Assembly (NCBI RefSeq): GCF_008122505.1
Contig: NZ_VSSB01000002.1
Location: 186,001-250,000, forward strand
From: Agromyces mariniharenae
GTDB lineage: Bacteria; Actinomycetota; Actinomycetes; Actinomycetales; Microbacteriaceae
Reading direction: 5' to 3'
DNA length: 64,000 nt
In this document: positions 63,691-64,000 of the stretch, piece by piece
Layout: each line of letters begins with the position of its first letter
Numbering within the stretch: the stretch's first letter is position 1
Translations under genes and position numbers: made by a program
The notes under the pieces: model-generated
Told to the model about the DNA's origin: nothing
Seen by the model: the letters and a program-made list of their open reading frames with translations, nothing else
Databases searched by the model: none

Positions 63691-64000
63691 ATGGCCGACA
63701 TGTGGGCGTCGTTCACCGGGACGATTCGAGAGCTGTGGGCGACCGGCCGCGGCCGGTTCGCAATCTTCACGACCGTCGCGCTCACGCTGCTGGTGGTCGG
63801 GTCGATCGTCGCGATGAACGTCGCACTCGCTCCGCAAGCGACACCGCCGACTACGACCACGCCAGCTGAGCCATCCGAAGAGCTGTTCCCCGACGCATCC
63901 GTCGAGACTCAGAAGCCGGGCGGGGCACCGGTCATCATGGACAACGGGCAAGTCGACGTCGGAGGACCCGGGATCCCCGCGAACATCGACGGCTGGGTCG
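63691..64000 (+). CDS. Single-pass membrane protein, truncated at window edge
   Basis: Open from ATG 63691 (GAGGAG upstream) to the window end, 103 residues so far. One membrane helix at about 22-45 (FAIFTTVALTLLVVGSIVAMNVALA) is followed by a Pro/Thr/Glu-rich external part. Position after DUF4913 suggests a type IV secretion or transfer component, but no motif confirms it. Confidence 0.65.
   Translation, partial: MADMWASFTGTIRELWATGRGRFAIFTTVALTLLVVGSIVAMNVALAPQATPPTTTTPAEPSEELFPDASVETQKPGGAPVIMDNGQVDVGGPGIPANIDGWV

Larger units (their letters stand above)
57950..64000. mobile_element. Left part of an integrative element in tRNA-fMet, extends past window
   Basis: Downstream of the tRNA the gene content changes from housekeeping to Xre repressor, excisionase-like, ParB-like, replication-like, DUF2637 (SpdB-like) and transfer-type genes in tight overlapping array. 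This is the gene set of actinobacterial integrative conjugative elements. The Xre frame reads into the tRNA 3' half, the usual att arrangement. Integrase, TraB/FtsK, relaxase and the right att site are not in the window. The left limit is approximate. Confidence 0.8.

Overview
The window looks like chromosomal DNA from a high-GC actinobacterium, most likely a member of Microbacteriaceae (Agromyces-like). This rests on very high GC with strong G/C third-position bias, FdxA, DUF3117, DUF3107, UPF0182 and YlbL-type genes, frequent GTG/TTG starts, many apparently leaderless promoters (TANNNT 6-7 nt before ATG/GTG), and a heavily repeated GGATGCC/GGCATCC word. The genus is an inference.

Layout. 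1-740: 3'-truncated CPBP membrane protease. 948-6398: peptide/nickel-type ABC importer operon (lipoprotein, two permeases, fused double ATPase) with a large palindrome after the lipoprotein gene. 6627-9671: typA GTPase and an M23 peptidase. 9756-19411: crotonase, lipoprotein, membrane protein, fdxA, dapC, citrate synthase, penicillin-acylase-like hydrolase, and divergent dapD/dapE, so three genes of the succinylase lysine branch lie together. 19423-22105: PIG-V-like mannosyltransferase, DUF3117, O-methyltransferase, tatB. 22161-26751: aldehyde dehydrogenase, then a GPH/MFS transporter coupled to a PLP lyase-like enzyme. 26771-31931: minus-strand operon (CBS/MgtE-N protein, DUF1003, Mrp, lipoprotein) and a stress-type membrane protein. 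Much of 11-32 kb follows the mycobacterial fdxC-dapC / dapD-dapE / Rv1220c-tatB-mrp order as I recall it, without sigE-rseA-htrA.

32014-35960: small membrane protein, Xaa-Pro aminopeptidase, EEP-family membrane phosphatase/nuclease, PHP phosphoesterase. 36015-57242: a DNA-repair and housekeeping block resembling Rv3211 to Rv3193c: DEAD helicase, ferritin-like protein, DUF3107, adnA, adnB, an apparent pseudokinase, nudC, uvrD2, an orphan E1/TOMM-cyclodehydratase-like protein, DUF2342 protein, YlbL-type PDZ/Lon protease, UPF0182 and a methyltransferase. The methyltransferase 3' end is triplicated as 69-bp repeats.

57913-64000: an initiator tRNA-fMet gene followed by what appears to be the left end of an integrative (probably conjugative) element. 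A Xre repressor whose reading frame runs into the tRNA 3' half is divergent from a small excisionase-like gene. Then come a run of overlapping small genes, a ParB-like gene containing a perfect 41-bp palindrome, a putative helix-turn-helix replication gene with internal iteron-like repeats, a DUF2637 (SpdB-like) transfer protein and further cargo. No integrase, TraB/FtsK or right attachment site is inside the window, so the element continues past 64000.

The least conventional signals are this fMet-integrated element and its embedded palindrome, a recurring duplication of gene 3' ends including the stop codon, the pseudokinase and orphan E1-like proteins in the adnAB-uvrD2 block, and the in-frame tandem repeats in all three UvrD-family helicases.
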